Below are positions 35,292-47,010 of a stretch of 64,000 bases of DNA, piece after piece. Origin of the DNA: Sebastes aleutianus (lineage: Eukaryota; Chordata; Actinopteri; Perciformes; Sebastidae); NCBI GenBank assembly GCA_916700875.1, contig CAKAKS010000038.1:15773944-15837943 (forward strand). The letters run 5' to 3'. Made by a program: the position numbers and the translations under genes. Numbering within the stretch: position 1 is the stretch's first letter; the number at the start of each line of letters is the position of its first letter. The notes beneath the pieces were generated by a model, which was not told the origin of the DNA, searched no databases, and worked only from the letters and a program-made list of their open reading frames with translations.

Positions 35292-36772
35292 CCTTAAAGT
35301 GGCAATCTTTAAAGAGGACCTATTATGCTTTTGTGCATGTAAAAGGTCTGCAAAGTTACAAAGCCCATAGTCCACGCCAAATAGAGTTACTCTCCGCCAC
35401 AGAAGCACTGCTCCTGAACTGACTGAAACGCCTTGCTTGAAGTCCTGCCTTTTTTTCCGTAACGTGGTGATGTCACCAAGTAACACATTTGCATAATATC
35501 TTCCTAGCGGCTAGTTTGGCGCGCCCTCAAACAAAACTGGAGTTCGAAGAGTTTGGTTGATTTGGCGACACCCTGTTTACTGGTGGTAACAGCAAATGCG
35601 GTTTAATACTACAGAATACTTGGGGCGGCAAAACAAACGATTGTTGCGCAATGATTGGCCTTTTCAATCATTCTGTGAGCAACCGTGATCTGATTTTATG
35701 CCTCACACGGCATTGAGTCTGAGCAGTGAAAGTAGTTGGTTACCTGAGTTCTTCAGCTCTTCATCTAACAGCTCATTGTGGTTGCTATTTCAAACTGATC
35801 CATTGTCAAAAAATGCCGAAAATGGCTGTTGTTTTGTTTTTTAATAGTGAACAACCTCCGGGTCTGGAAAGTGAAGCCAATGCTGAAGTGCCTTGGACTT
35901 GCATTCTTTCTAATAGCGAGCAGGGGGCGACTCCTCTGGTTGCAAAAAGAAGTCTGATTGTATAGAAGTTTATGAGAAAATGAGCCTACTTCTCATTTGA
36001 TTTATTACCTCAATAAACATTGTAAACATGAGTTTATGGTCTCAATCACTAGTTTCAAGTCTTCTTCAATACAGCATGATGTTCATTTAGTAAATTATGG
36101 TCCCATTTAGAGTCAAATAGACCATAAAGCAGAGTTACTTTAGAGCGTGGCTACCTTGTGATTGACATCTGGGTGTTGTCTATGTTTTTGTCTTACAACT
36201 GTAACCCTTTCACAGTGTGTTTTCGGTTCATGAAAGTTTTTTGTAACATGTTCAGTCGCCTAAAAATGACTTCAGCGTTCGGTTGTACTTAGATCCACCC
36301 TCTCGTGTCACTTCTGGTTGCAAAAAACCAAGATGGCGACGGCCAAAATGCCCTTCTAGAGGCTATAAAATGGCAGTCCACAAACCGATGGGTAACGTCA
36401 CGGTGACGACGTCCACTTCTTATATACAGTCTATGGTTTTGTAGACGCATTTTTGGTGAACGATGGCAGTCAGTGTCAAACTCACTGACTCACTGACATT
36501 CCCTGAGACTACCTCATAATAAAAGTCAGCTTGTGTTTCGCCAGTTAAATGCTTTTAATGTGAAACTGCAGCGGTAGGAAGTGTCCGGTTTGCATTAGCA
36601 GTCACTTAATAGGCTACAGCATTTCTTTTCCGGGAATGTCGCCACAGACACGCAGCTTGTAATACGGCAAGTATATAAATATTGCAGTACTTTCATCAGT
36701 GGGCTCCATCACCAATGCGTTACCTAATTCGACAATAGTTAGTTACACATCTTTGAGATTGCCACTTTAAGT
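35292..36772. mobile_element. MITE containing other repeats (nested)
   Basis: The outer ends are inverted: CTTAAAGTGGCAATCTTTAA at 35293 and TTTGAGATTGCCACTTTAAG at about 36752-36771. Just inside is an AGAGGACCTATTATGCTTTTGTGC start, a separate well-known fish repeat type. At 35848-36437 lies family B copy 2, ending TATATACAGTCTATGG. So at least two elements appear inserted within the outer one. Confidence 0.7.
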
Positions 36773-38306
36773 TACAGTCCACACAAACCCTCGCCACCAG
36801 ACAGAGCTTCAGTCATCTAAATCAGAAAGGATATCCTACCAGAGATTGATTCTGTTCAAACGCCGATCCTCGAAAAAAAACAATCTCAGGCTTCTCCTTA
36901 CAACTACAAAGCATCTCATTTCAGGAATTTGGCTTCTAGCTATACGCAAGATTCGTCAAATACAACAAAGAGCTTTTTTTTTTAGGTTACAGATGTTTTG
37001 TGAAAGTCAGCTGAAGATCATTCTGGCACTCCCCTTTGAACTCTTAACAACAGATATATCACTGCCATTTAGGAAAAAGGGAATCTACACCAGCGTTGTG
37101 AATGAGTCAGGCCATTATTACTCAGCATTTGAAATGCCTCCCAAAATACACAGATTCACATAAACAATATTTTCATAGTGACAGTATCTGGTTGGTTTTA
37201 GCTTAGAGCAATATTCTGATGGCTTAGAGCTATCAAAAGATGGCTTTTAGTATAATATTTAGATGCAATTGATCTAAATGTTTCCTCTGCTGAGAGATTT
37301 TATACCGTGCTGCAAGGTTTCCATTGTCTCCTGTTAAAAAACACCTTTATATCCTTTAAGAACTCTTATTTTAATATTGAGTAATTGGACATTTCAGGAA
37401 TATTTTTAATATTTTCCACTATGCACGGAGCTACTGGCTAAAAATAATTAAGTCATTACTCTGTCCTTGGAGTGAAGGGTCCCGTCTTTTACGACTCCTA
37501 TTAATCTAATCGTCACCTGAAGTGAAATAGCTTTCGCCACAGGCAGGTAGACGTGGTTTACCTCCTACACAAACACACACAGATGCACCCACACACACAC
37601 ACAAACACACACGCACACACACACACAGCAACCATTTAGCATTAGTGTAAGCAGTGTTTGTATGCTCCATCCTGTCACCTCCCACACGATACATTCATAA
37701 AACGGCTCCTCCGCGTCAAAGGCACAGACTTCAATAGAAGACATCTCCTCTTCTCTTTCTCTCTTTCCCTAACCCTTCCATCCCACCTCTCCTACATGTC
37801 CCTCCTCACCTACCTCCTCATTCTCCTCATTCTCCTTGTCTCCCTCACACCACCCACCCACCCCCCACAGGGCTGGTTGCAGCCGGTTTGAGTCTGACAG
37901 TGGAGAGAGGAAGCTTCGACCTCTCACCTCCAGAGGATGGAGGGAGGGAGACAAGAGGAGAGGGATGATGGAGGGCAGCGGGGTGGAGGTGGAGGGGGGG
38001 TTGCAACTGCGAGAGGCGAGGGAGAGGTCAAAGAACAGGAGGGATTTGTGAAGAAAGAGGGAGAGGAGAGGCTGGGGGGAAGGGACCGAGAGAGAGAGAA
38101 AGAGAGGACGGAGGGGTCAGGGAGGAAAAAGGAGTGATAAATGAAGGGAGAGCAGCAGGATGGAGGGATGAGGAGGAGGAGGGAGAGATGCGAGGATGAG
38201 AAGGAGAGAAAAGACAGAGTGTGAAGCTGCTGTGTACCTCCCTAACAAGCTGGACAGAATCAGCTCAATTATTAAAGAGGAGCGAGAGATGGGGAAAACA
38301 CGCAGA

Positions 38307-38348
<42 letters not shown>

Positions 38349-39131
38349 CATCTCTCGGCGTCTGGCACACAACACACACGCTGTTTCTCACACACACACA
38401 CACCTATCTGCAGATACACATGTAGAGTGTGTCTGATTTCTTATGCTCGTGCGTCAGCGCGTTAGAGTTATCTTTGTTTTTGTGCGAGCGTGTGCTGCGT
38501 ATACATGTGTCTGGGTATGTGTGTTAAAAACAGTGAGTCAGAGGATAAGCAGAGACTTGTTAGTGATTCTCCTCAACACCCCCCCCCCCACACACACACA
38601 TACACACACACACACTCTACCCAATTTGGCTTCAGCGCCGTCTCAACGCTCCACCAGCGTGGCTTCAATGTCGTCCCATCAATATGAACAGATAATCAGA
38701 GCACTAAGGGGTCTGCCTATAAATCCCCGCCGTGAATATAGTTTTCACCCTCTCTTCCTCCCTCCTCCTCCCTCCTCTTCCTCTTCTTGCCCGTTCCACC
38801 CTTGTTTTTAGTTCTCTTTCTTCTTTCCCTTTTCCCTCCTTCTCTGAGGAAGTGTATGCCCCCAAGGGACGAAAAAGATTCGCTACCTTCCAGGAGAGAA
38901 AGAGATTGTGTGTGCCTTTCTGTGTGCGAATGTGTGTCCTCCACATGTGTGTGTGTGTGTGCGTGAGAGTGTGAACACACACTTCCTGAGACAGAAAGGG
39001 AGAGAGAGAGAGGCAGGGATGAGCAAGTGAAGAGCGAGTGAGAGAGTGAAAGGCTGTGGAGGGGGAGGAGAGAGAAAGACAGAGAGTAGTCGGGGAGAAG
39101 GGGGAAGATGGATGAATGTACTGCGCACTGA

Positions 39132-39132
<1 letters not shown>

Positions 39133-39182
<50 letters not shown>
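39133..39182. repeat. TG microsatellite, about 25 units
   Basis: This is the longest dinucleotide run in the window, followed directly by a GA run (39182-39195), a compound TG/GA microsatellite in the ahdc1 intron. Confidence 0.96.
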
Positions 39183-39195
<13 letters not shown>

Positions 39196-41339
39196 TGGTC
39201 GAGAGATGCAGGTAGACGGAGAGGGAAGGAAGAGGGTTTCTTATCCTCTCAGCAGAAGTCATAATTTCTTAGAGCGTGCACAGATGTGTGTGTTTGTGTG
39301 CATGCCTGATTGTGTGTGAGAGTGTTACCTCGCTCAGGCTTGAGGCCAAGTATCCGAGAGGTACAGCGGCGGTGTGGCGTCGGTGTGTATTGCGTGTGTG
39401 TGTGTGTGTGTGTGTGTGCGCGTGTGAGCAGTGTGTACGTTGAGGCTGTGGCTGACGAGCTGTCAGTACCTACAGTTGGAATGTTCACAAGGCGGCCATT
39501 GTTGTTCAAACAGCCAGCAGCCTTCTCCTTGGCAACGGGCGCTGCAGCAGCGTCTCCCACAGCAACTGTGGAACAGGAGTATGGAGAGGAGGAGGAGGAG
39601 GAGTCAGGAAGTCAGGGCCGCAGCACAGAGGGCCCCTCTCCAAAACACTGGCCTCAAGGTCTGAGTGTGTGTCGGGGTCCAAGCATCTGGCTTGTGTGTG
39701 TGTGTGTGAGGACTCTGCTTACGCGTGTGTGGTTTTTAAGTGAGTTCTCGCCAGCGTGACTACGTGGAGCGTGCGTCAGCGTGAGCGTGCATCTTGTACA
39801 TGTCAGCACGGTGTGTGTGTGCACACCTGTGTGAACTGTAAGTGGGAGTTTTGCACCTAAGTGGTTTGTTTTCATCTTCCTGTATTTGAGTTTGTTTCCT
39901 GACGTATCCTTGTTTGTGCGTACTCCCGTATGTGTTTTTTGAGTGCGCACATGTGCACACTTCTCCTAGCTGTTCCCAGCTGGCGCGGTTGGTCACATGA
40001 CCTGACGGAGGGGCGGCCATCAGCAGCGCCAGGAAACTGCCTGCAGGACAGAGAGAGAGAGAGATAGAGAGTCAGGCTGAGTTGAAGATGAGGGAGGGGT
40101 GTTGTGGGAGAGAAACTGGGGGCGGAAGGTGTGTGTGGAGAGATGAGAGAGGGAACAGTGAGGAGGAAGAGGAAGGGGTAATACAGTCCTCCTCTTCTTA
40201 AAATAACTACAGCATGTAGGTTCCCTGCAGAAACAACAGGAGAGAGAGACAGTCAGATGGGGGTGGGGGGTCCTGGTTTTGTGTTGACTAGCGTTTGGAG
40301 CCACTTCTCCGGTCCCCCGTGTGCATCCTTGGCTGCCACTGTATCTGGTCTGTGTGAAGTCTGTTTACGTTAGATGTGGGTCTGTCTGTCTGAACGTCTG
40401 TCTGCCTTTTTTGTTTGTCTGCACATATGGTTTATGTGTTGCTCTCTGTTCATTTATATGCTTTTGTTGCGTGAGTGCGTGCGTGCGTGCGTGCATGCGT
40501 GCGTGCGTGCACAAGCTCGCTCTTGGCAGGAGATACGGCACGCACACTGATGATGGAGATCATTAGGAATTTCCTGCAGCTGGGGAGGTGGGAGTGGGGC
40601 CTTTTTTTGGAGGGTGGGGATGTGAGTGGGTTAGAAAGAGAGGAGAGGTCAGAGTGAAGGAGAGTGTCTGTATGTAAGTGTGTTAGCTGGTCTGTCTCGG
40701 TTTGACTGACGTGAGCGTCCACGGAGCTGCAGCCCACCAAAGCCCAAAGTTCAGCTCTGTTTTTGAAGGTTGCTGCTGGTAATTTGTGTGCGAGCTTGTC
40801 GGCCCCAGTAGTGCGATGTGTGTGTGTGTAACACTCCTCGCCCCCTTTGGCACACCAACACACACCTCGAGCTCTCAAAAAAACCCAGATCTGTTGAGTT
40901 TGGATGTGTTTAACTTCTAGCTGTTCAGTGTTACTGCCTATTGGGCTACAGAGCACTGCAGTCAAGGCAAGACCTTATAACTTTAACTTTTTTTTCATTT
41001 AGTTGAATTAAAATTTTTGCACCGTTTGGCTGAGTATCGAGTAAACATAGAAAACTTTCTTCCCCCAGTGGGAAGAAAGATAAACCTTTTAAATCCAAGA
41101 TGTCAACCAGTATCAGTTTAAGATGACGCCTTTCAAGTACAGTTTAGTTTGTGGTCATGTTAAATTAAGTTTGTTTCTTATGCTGCTGAAGTTGAATAAA
41201 GTTTTAATCACATCAATATGCGTTAGAAATGCTTTTATTTATTTATCTTATGTATCCACATTCAGAGGCCTATAATTCATGGTTAAGTAATTGTTTTGAT
41301 TACTACACACAGTGAGTGATGACGGTTCAGTGGCCTCAA

Positions 41340-41899
41340 GGGCTGCAACTAACGATTATTTTCATTGTTGATTAATCTGTCAATTATTTTCTCGATTAAT
41401 CGATTAGTTGTTTGGTCTATAAAATGTCAGAAAATAGTGAAAAATGTCGATCAGTGTTTCCAAAAGCCCAAGATGACGTCCTCAAATGTCTTGTTTTGTC
41501 CACAACTCAAAGATATTCAGTTTACCGTCATAGAGGAGTAAAGAAACCAGAAAATATTCACATTTAAGAAGCTGGAATCAGAGAATTTAGACTGTTTTTT
41601 GCTTAAAAAATGTACTCAAACCTATTAATCGATTAAGCGATAAATTTAATTAATCAAGTCAACAACAACATGACACACTTGTTTCTACACTAGGGATGCA
41701 CGGATCCGACTTTTTCAGTCCCGATACTGATTGCGATACGTGGGCTTTGGGTATCAGCTAATACAGAGTACCGATCTGATTTAATTAATAAGTCAGTTTC
41801 GGCCCGATATCTGATGCGGTAACGGTGCATCCCTAATAGTTGCCGTTTAATTTAATAGTTGACAACTAATTGATTAATTGATTAATCGTTGCAGCTCTA
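41340..41899. mobile_element. hAT-type GGGCTGCAA MITE with a nested GATGCACGGATCCGA element
   Basis: The outer ends are AGGGCTGCAACTAACGATTA and TTAATCGTTGCAGCTCT. Flanks CAGTGGCCTC and CTAGTGGCTAC give an imperfect 8-bp direct repeat. Inside, about 41692-41838 starts TAGGGATGCACGGATCCGAC and ends ACGGTGCATCCCTA, a second inverted-repeat element containing 'GATACTG...ACCGATCTGAT' wording; a relative is at 63160-63620. Confidence 0.78.
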
Positions 41900-44853
41900 G
41901 TGGCTACTTTAAAGTGATGCTGTGTAATGTCAAAGTGTTTCGTTGACAAAGTCAGACGGACGTTTATTATCTGGAATACAAGATGACACACTTGTTTCCT
42001 CACCGTTTTCCACTGAAAACACCTCACGGATGACACGAGAACATTTAGTCATCAAGTTGTCAAACAGTTTTGTTGACTGTCTTTTGCATTATTTTTCTCT
42101 CTTTGTTGAAAAAGTTGTGCATTGTTGTGTTTCATATGTAGGTTTGAGGGTGCCGGTTGAGGTTGCATCAGGGTTGAGGTGGTGTGGAGGAACGAGAGGC
42201 TGCTGGTAGTTGAGCTTCTGCACGGTGTCACTCAGTCTCTGTGGACCCCCCCTCCCTCCCCACCTCTTCTTCTCTCCTGGCCTCACATACACTTTCTCCA
42301 TCTCTCCCCCTCTCTCTCTCTGTTTCATCCCCCTCTTCTTCTTATCTGTCTAAACCTCTCTGTGGAGCTCTCCCCCCCCCCTCCTCCCCTCACCACCTCT
42401 CTCTCTCTACCTCTCTCTCTCTCTCTTTTCTCCCTCCCCTCCGTGTACCCCTCCCTTTACACCCCCCCATGCTGTTTCGGTGCTGCTGCCTGTCTCTTAG
42501 CAACAACTGCACACCCGTTAGAGCTCAGTGAGTGCTTTTACAAACACACCCAGGAAGACACACTAGTACACGCGCACGCTCGCAGACACACACCCACACT
42601 CTCTACACACACACACGCACACACATACACACACACAGGGTCTAGTTCCTCATTGAGGGTTGCTGCTGGCAGGCCTGTGAGTCTGCAAGCCTTTGTGGCA
42701 GTGAGATAGATGGGAAGAGAATAGATATGCTGTACAGCTACTATGTACAGAGTGATTGTTCCTCTCAGACTATGCACAACAGGGCAACTGCCCAAACTGG
42801 AAAATGACAAGTTCTCGTCTCGGATTTCACACTGACACACACTCGGTGGCGTGTTGCCTTTCCTGTAAGCACCAAAAACTTTTACGTGCAGATGAGAAAC
42901 ATACAAGATGGTATAATGAGAGCTGCTCTTTGTGAAACAGATTCAACAGATCATCATGTGGGAGCACACCATCACAGAGACAATACTACGCCACTGTGGC
43001 TTCCAAAGCCCCCAGAGCCATTCACAGTAAAATGCACCAAACGCTACGTATGACGGTGAATATATCGCTATGGCAGCTGATGTTTGCTTAAACAATGAAT
43101 CATAGTGGGAGCGTTTGATTGGCTGGCAATCTAAGCTCTGTCAGAATGCCCCCCCGCCGAGCACAGTAGAGGCATATTTGCATGTGTGTCTTTGTTTTGT
43201 GTGCGATCGTGCTTGACTGTATGTGTGTGTGAGACATGTATGTCTTTATGTGCAAATGGATGTGCGATTGTGTGGGAGGATGAAGCTGTGGGGGCATATT
43301 TGCATGTCTTTGTGTATCTGTGGAGTGACAGCGTGCGCACGTATGTGTAAGCACATGTGCAGCAATGTTTAATTAAAGCATGTGTTCTTCTCCTTCTCTC
43401 ATACACCGGTCAGATGGAGCCTTAATTAAGGAACGCTGTTAATTAGACAAGAGAGAAAGTGAGAATGGGAGTAGCAGGGAGACAGCGCTGGGCACGGGAG
43501 GGAGTGGGTGAGGGGGTGAAAGAAAGTATGTGCTGTGTGTGTGTGTGTGTGTTCATCTCCATTTGTGCAGTTGTGTCAGAGCAGCAGAGCGTTGAGGTTG
43601 GTCTGCTCCATGTGTGCAGCCCCAAACTCGGCTACAGCAAAACTCTCACACTCCTCCTTCTTTTCCTCTCGCCTTCATCAACTTTTTCTCCCTCCTTTTG
43701 CCTTTCTTAAATCGGTCTGCCTCCGTCTATCCCTCCACTTCCCTGTCTCAATCACGTCTTTCGCCTCCCCTCTCTTCGCCTTTCATACTTTCTCACCCAT
43801 TCTTGCACTTCTTTGTGTCTCCCTCCCCTCCTTGTCCCCCTCTTTCTTTCTCTCTCTCTGTCCTCCCTCCCTCCTAATCACAGCCATATGTTTGAGAGGG
43901 AGGCAAAGAGATCTGAGGATGAACAGGATTGTGTTGTATGTGCAGAGTGTGGTATACAGCGTTGGATCCAGACGTTGCATGTATGTATGCGTGCAAGTAT
44001 GGCTTGTGTTTGCATGTGTGCGTGCATGCAGTCATGTGCAAGCCTGATAGCAGATTTCGTAAGACTTGTGTGTGTGTTCTGGCAGTCTGCACTTCCATTT
44101 CCCCTCTGCTCTGGGTTTCCATAATCCCTCTATGGTTCCCGTCTCTCTGTCACCTTCATCTCTCCATCCTCTCAACACCTCTATTCATCACCTCTCTGCT
44201 TCCCCCTGGTGGCTGCGATTATTCACACATTCTCATTCTTGTTGCAGAGTCTAGTGCCTCGTAATGCATTTCAATAGTTTTGGCGAAATGTGGCGCGCGG
44301 TGTGAGTGTGTGTGTGTGTGCTTTTCACCACTACTCACATGCTTATTATAATTTGAGTTTTTTTTTTTTTTAAAACATGTTCATCTCACTCAAATATGGT
44401 GAGATTGAAAAAATGTGACCCATCTCACTCAATCCCACACACAATGCACGATTCTGTGAGTCTGGTCTTCATCATGTAGTGATCATCCTCATTGTGTGTT
44501 AGTGAGCACGTTAAAAATCGCATAGAATAGAGAAAGTGCTTACATGTGTGCTTACAATCTGCTGGCACGTATCGAAATGAAATACAAACTACAATTAGAG
44601 TTTAAAAAATGGGTATTGCAAGTCATTCTCCAAAATAATAGCGTCTGATGTGAGATGGTGCAGCCCTCACCAAAATACTGATGATCGTCTGGTCTGATGA
44701 TGCGTGCTGTGACATCATGAACTAATCTCTTATTCTCTTTTTCTCTCTGCTCCACCCTCCTCCTCCTCACTCCTTACTTTTTTTCCCCCATTTCTCCCAC
44801 TTTCTCCAACTCCCTGTCCCTTCCTCTGTCTGTCTGTCTGTCTCTCACTCTAG

Positions 44854-44894
44854 CAACCATGGGCAAAGGAGAGGAGCAGAGGGGAGAGAGAGAA
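44854..44894 (+). other. ahdc1: Candidate 5' UTR exon of ahdc1
   Basis: A polypyrimidine tract with TCTGTC repeats and acceptor CACTCTAG precedes 41 nt ending at GAGAGAA|GTATGTGAG. It contains ATG at 44859 in strong context (ACCATGG). If spliced to 45733 the frame would be closed by TAG at 45754-45756 after about 19 codons, making an upstream ORF. This rests on splice-site appearance only. Confidence 0.3.
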
Positions 44895-45276
44895 GTATGT
44901 GAGCTCTCCACTGCAGTATTGATGACCCAATGATCCCCTGCAGAACAGAGCCAGTCAGGCAGACAGAGTGAGGCTCAACTCTGAATCAGAATCAGAATCA
45001 GCGCCACAACCGTTGGGTGAAAGCAACCAATTGAGCGGGGTATGAATGGTAAATGTAATCTAATGTTGTAATGCTGCTGTGTGGGCGGCACAGTTAATAG
45101 AATAGAGTGCGTTACGAATTAGGTGTGTGGCCCGTTGCCAGAAAATCCATCACACAACCACAATTTCATCTGTGCTGCAAATGTTTGATTTTTGCATGTG
45201 ATGCCGCTAACCAATATATTTAGCAGCGAGGAGTTTAGATGAAATGTCTTAAATGCAACAAGGAAATTACATATTA

Positions 45277-45680
45277 AGGGCTGTCCCGAATACCATTTTT
45301 TGGGCCTCGAAGCTTCGTCGAGTAATAATTGAAGGTATTCGAAGCTTCGCTTTGTGGCGTGGCGCAGCAGGCTGAAATATTCTTCTGTCTGTCTGTCTGT
45401 CTGTCTCCATCTCCCCCGTTTCAGTGCCGCTGCTGCACTGCTGTACACACACGCACATCTACACACAACAAACAGCGATATCCGTCTGAGATTCACTAAT
45501 GTTGAGTTTGAGTAATGAATAATGTTGTGGGATTATTCCTTATTTCATGGTCTATTTTAGGATTTATACATTATTATAATATACTTATATATATAAAATA
45601 AACGAAGTATTTGAATAGTGATTTGGAGGTTGATTACCATGGCAACGGTCGAAGTTTCAAAGCATTCGGGGCAGCCCTAG
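45277..45680. mobile_element. hAT-type MITE with perfect 8-bp target duplication
   Basis: The left end AGGGCTGTCCCGAATACC and right end GCATTCGGGGCAGCCCT are imperfect inverted repeats. The 8-bp word ACATATTA flanks both sides exactly (45269-45276 and 45681-45688). No coding capacity. It ends only 52 bp before the first ahdc1 coding exon, so its right end lies next to the splice branch region. Confidence 0.85.
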
Positions 45681-45732
45681 ACATATTATAATGTAATATT
45701 TTTGATAATATTGTTTGTATTTCTGTCCTCAG

Positions 45733-47010
45733 GTCTTTGACTCTGCCTGTTGTTAGAGGAAGAACTACAAAGAAGAAACACTCATCTTCATACAGCAGAA
45801 AACATCTTTTTCCTCCCTCAGTACCAACAAGACTGTCCACTGAATGAGCGGCTTGTCAGATCGCCTCCATTCAGGCCAAACTGGGGCTCCAGTGGGCTGT
45901 GGTGGGACTCAAGCAGAGGAAAAAGCGTGCGTGGGGGGGCTGGCGGGGCCTGCGCTCTGGACCAGGGAACCCGGGCTCCAGGATGGGTCCCAGGATCCCT
46001 CTAACGATGGACTGGCACCGGTGACCTCCGACCACTTTCCCTCATCTCAGTCCGCCCTGGCCAACGGCCTCCATCTACAGAGGAGGCTGGGGCACAGCAC
46101 CTGCCGGCGCAGGCAGACGGAGACTCACACCACAGCTGAGACGCTTAGAAACATGCAAACGCACATAGACCCAGATGTGCGTGCACAAGCTGTTTCACAC
46201 ATGGATAATTGTGGACTCATGGATATCAACCCACCTACAGGTTCTGTAGGGCCCGAACTCTCCAGAACTGTCACACCAGAGGCCAAACACACAACCTCAC
46301 CTCAACCCCTGTCCTTGGCGCTTGGCAGTCATCCTGCCTCCACCAATCAGCGGGCAGCCCCGGTCCTCACCAGAGAGACAGACAATCCTTCAACCTTTTG
46401 TCCAGTCCCTATTGGTCCAAACCCAAACACAGGCTCCTCTCCTCTTCCCGTGGAGGCAGAGAAGAAGTACGCACTCCGCAGCTCTGGACGTCCCCGCTTC
46501 CCCTGTCACCTGCGCAAATCCTCCCGCCTCCGCCGAGGCATAGAGGATGGGGAGAAGAGAGCAGGGAGGGACAGGGCAGGAGAGGAGGAGGACGAAGTAC
46601 TGGAGGAGAAGATCTGGAGGGTTAAAGAGGAGGAGGTGGCCGTCGGAGAGAAAAAAGAGCATTCCGCTGTGGAGGCTGTTCTCCCAACGCCTCCCTGCCC
46701 TACAAACATCGCTCTCGCTCTGACTGTACCCAAACCTGCTCCTAAAGCGGCACCTAAACCTGGGCCCAGACTTGGGCATAAACCTGGACCTAAATCCAGG
46801 TCTAGGCCCCCACCGAAAACTGTTCATAAAGCAGCTCCTAAAAGTGTGAAACAGCGTCAGGCAGCTCAGTCCATGGCTAATCGTGCTACCGCTCATCCCC
46901 CATTTGCCATCACATCCACCATCGCTGCACCTCTAACTGTGAAGCAGGAACCTGTTGCAGAGTTGGGGGTACCTCCTTCCAATAACCGGAGACGTGGGCG
47001 TTTTGTAGGT
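45733..47010 (+). CDS. ahdc1: ahdc1 coding exon 1 (with 111 nt of 5' UTR)
   Basis: Acceptor TCTGTCCTCAG at 45732; coding from 45844; donor TAGGT|GTAAGT at 47011. It encodes residues 1-389. The first 200 residues show little I can match to human AHDC1 and look fast-evolving. KYALRSSGRPRFPC opens the conserved part. After an acidic Glu-rich stretch comes a Pro-Lys repeat (about 298-338: KPAPKAAPKPGP, HKPGPKSRS, PPPKTVHKAAPK) reminiscent of histone H1 tails. The exon ends RRRGRFVG, and the next starts VRKIVV. Confidence 0.92.

Larger units (their letters stand above)
33348..45732 (+). other. ahdc1: ahdc1 5' intron(s), simple-repeat-rich
   Basis: About 12 kb without a convincing coding exon. It holds CA/GT microsatellites (34480-34520, 34685-34765, 35053-35096, 38311-38344, 39133-39182, 39392-39420), a CAG run, a GCGTGC run near 40470-40510, purine blocks (37900-38220, 39000-39110) and pyrimidine blocks (42240-42470, 43660-43880). 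Two unusually plain, non-repetitive patches, 36790-37560 and 42930-43450, might be regulatory. One candidate UTR exon is listed separately. Confidence 0.5.

Noticed and set aside
38717..39262. 181-codon minus-strand frame with HTHTHT runs
   Set aside because: It is a read-through of CA repeats and CT-rich DNA, not a gene.
42501..42527. Possible 27-nt exon (TCTCTTAG|CAACAACTG to AGCTCA|GTGAGTGC)
   Set aside because: Splice-like borders by chance are common in such CT-rich DNA, the size is very small and nothing supports it.
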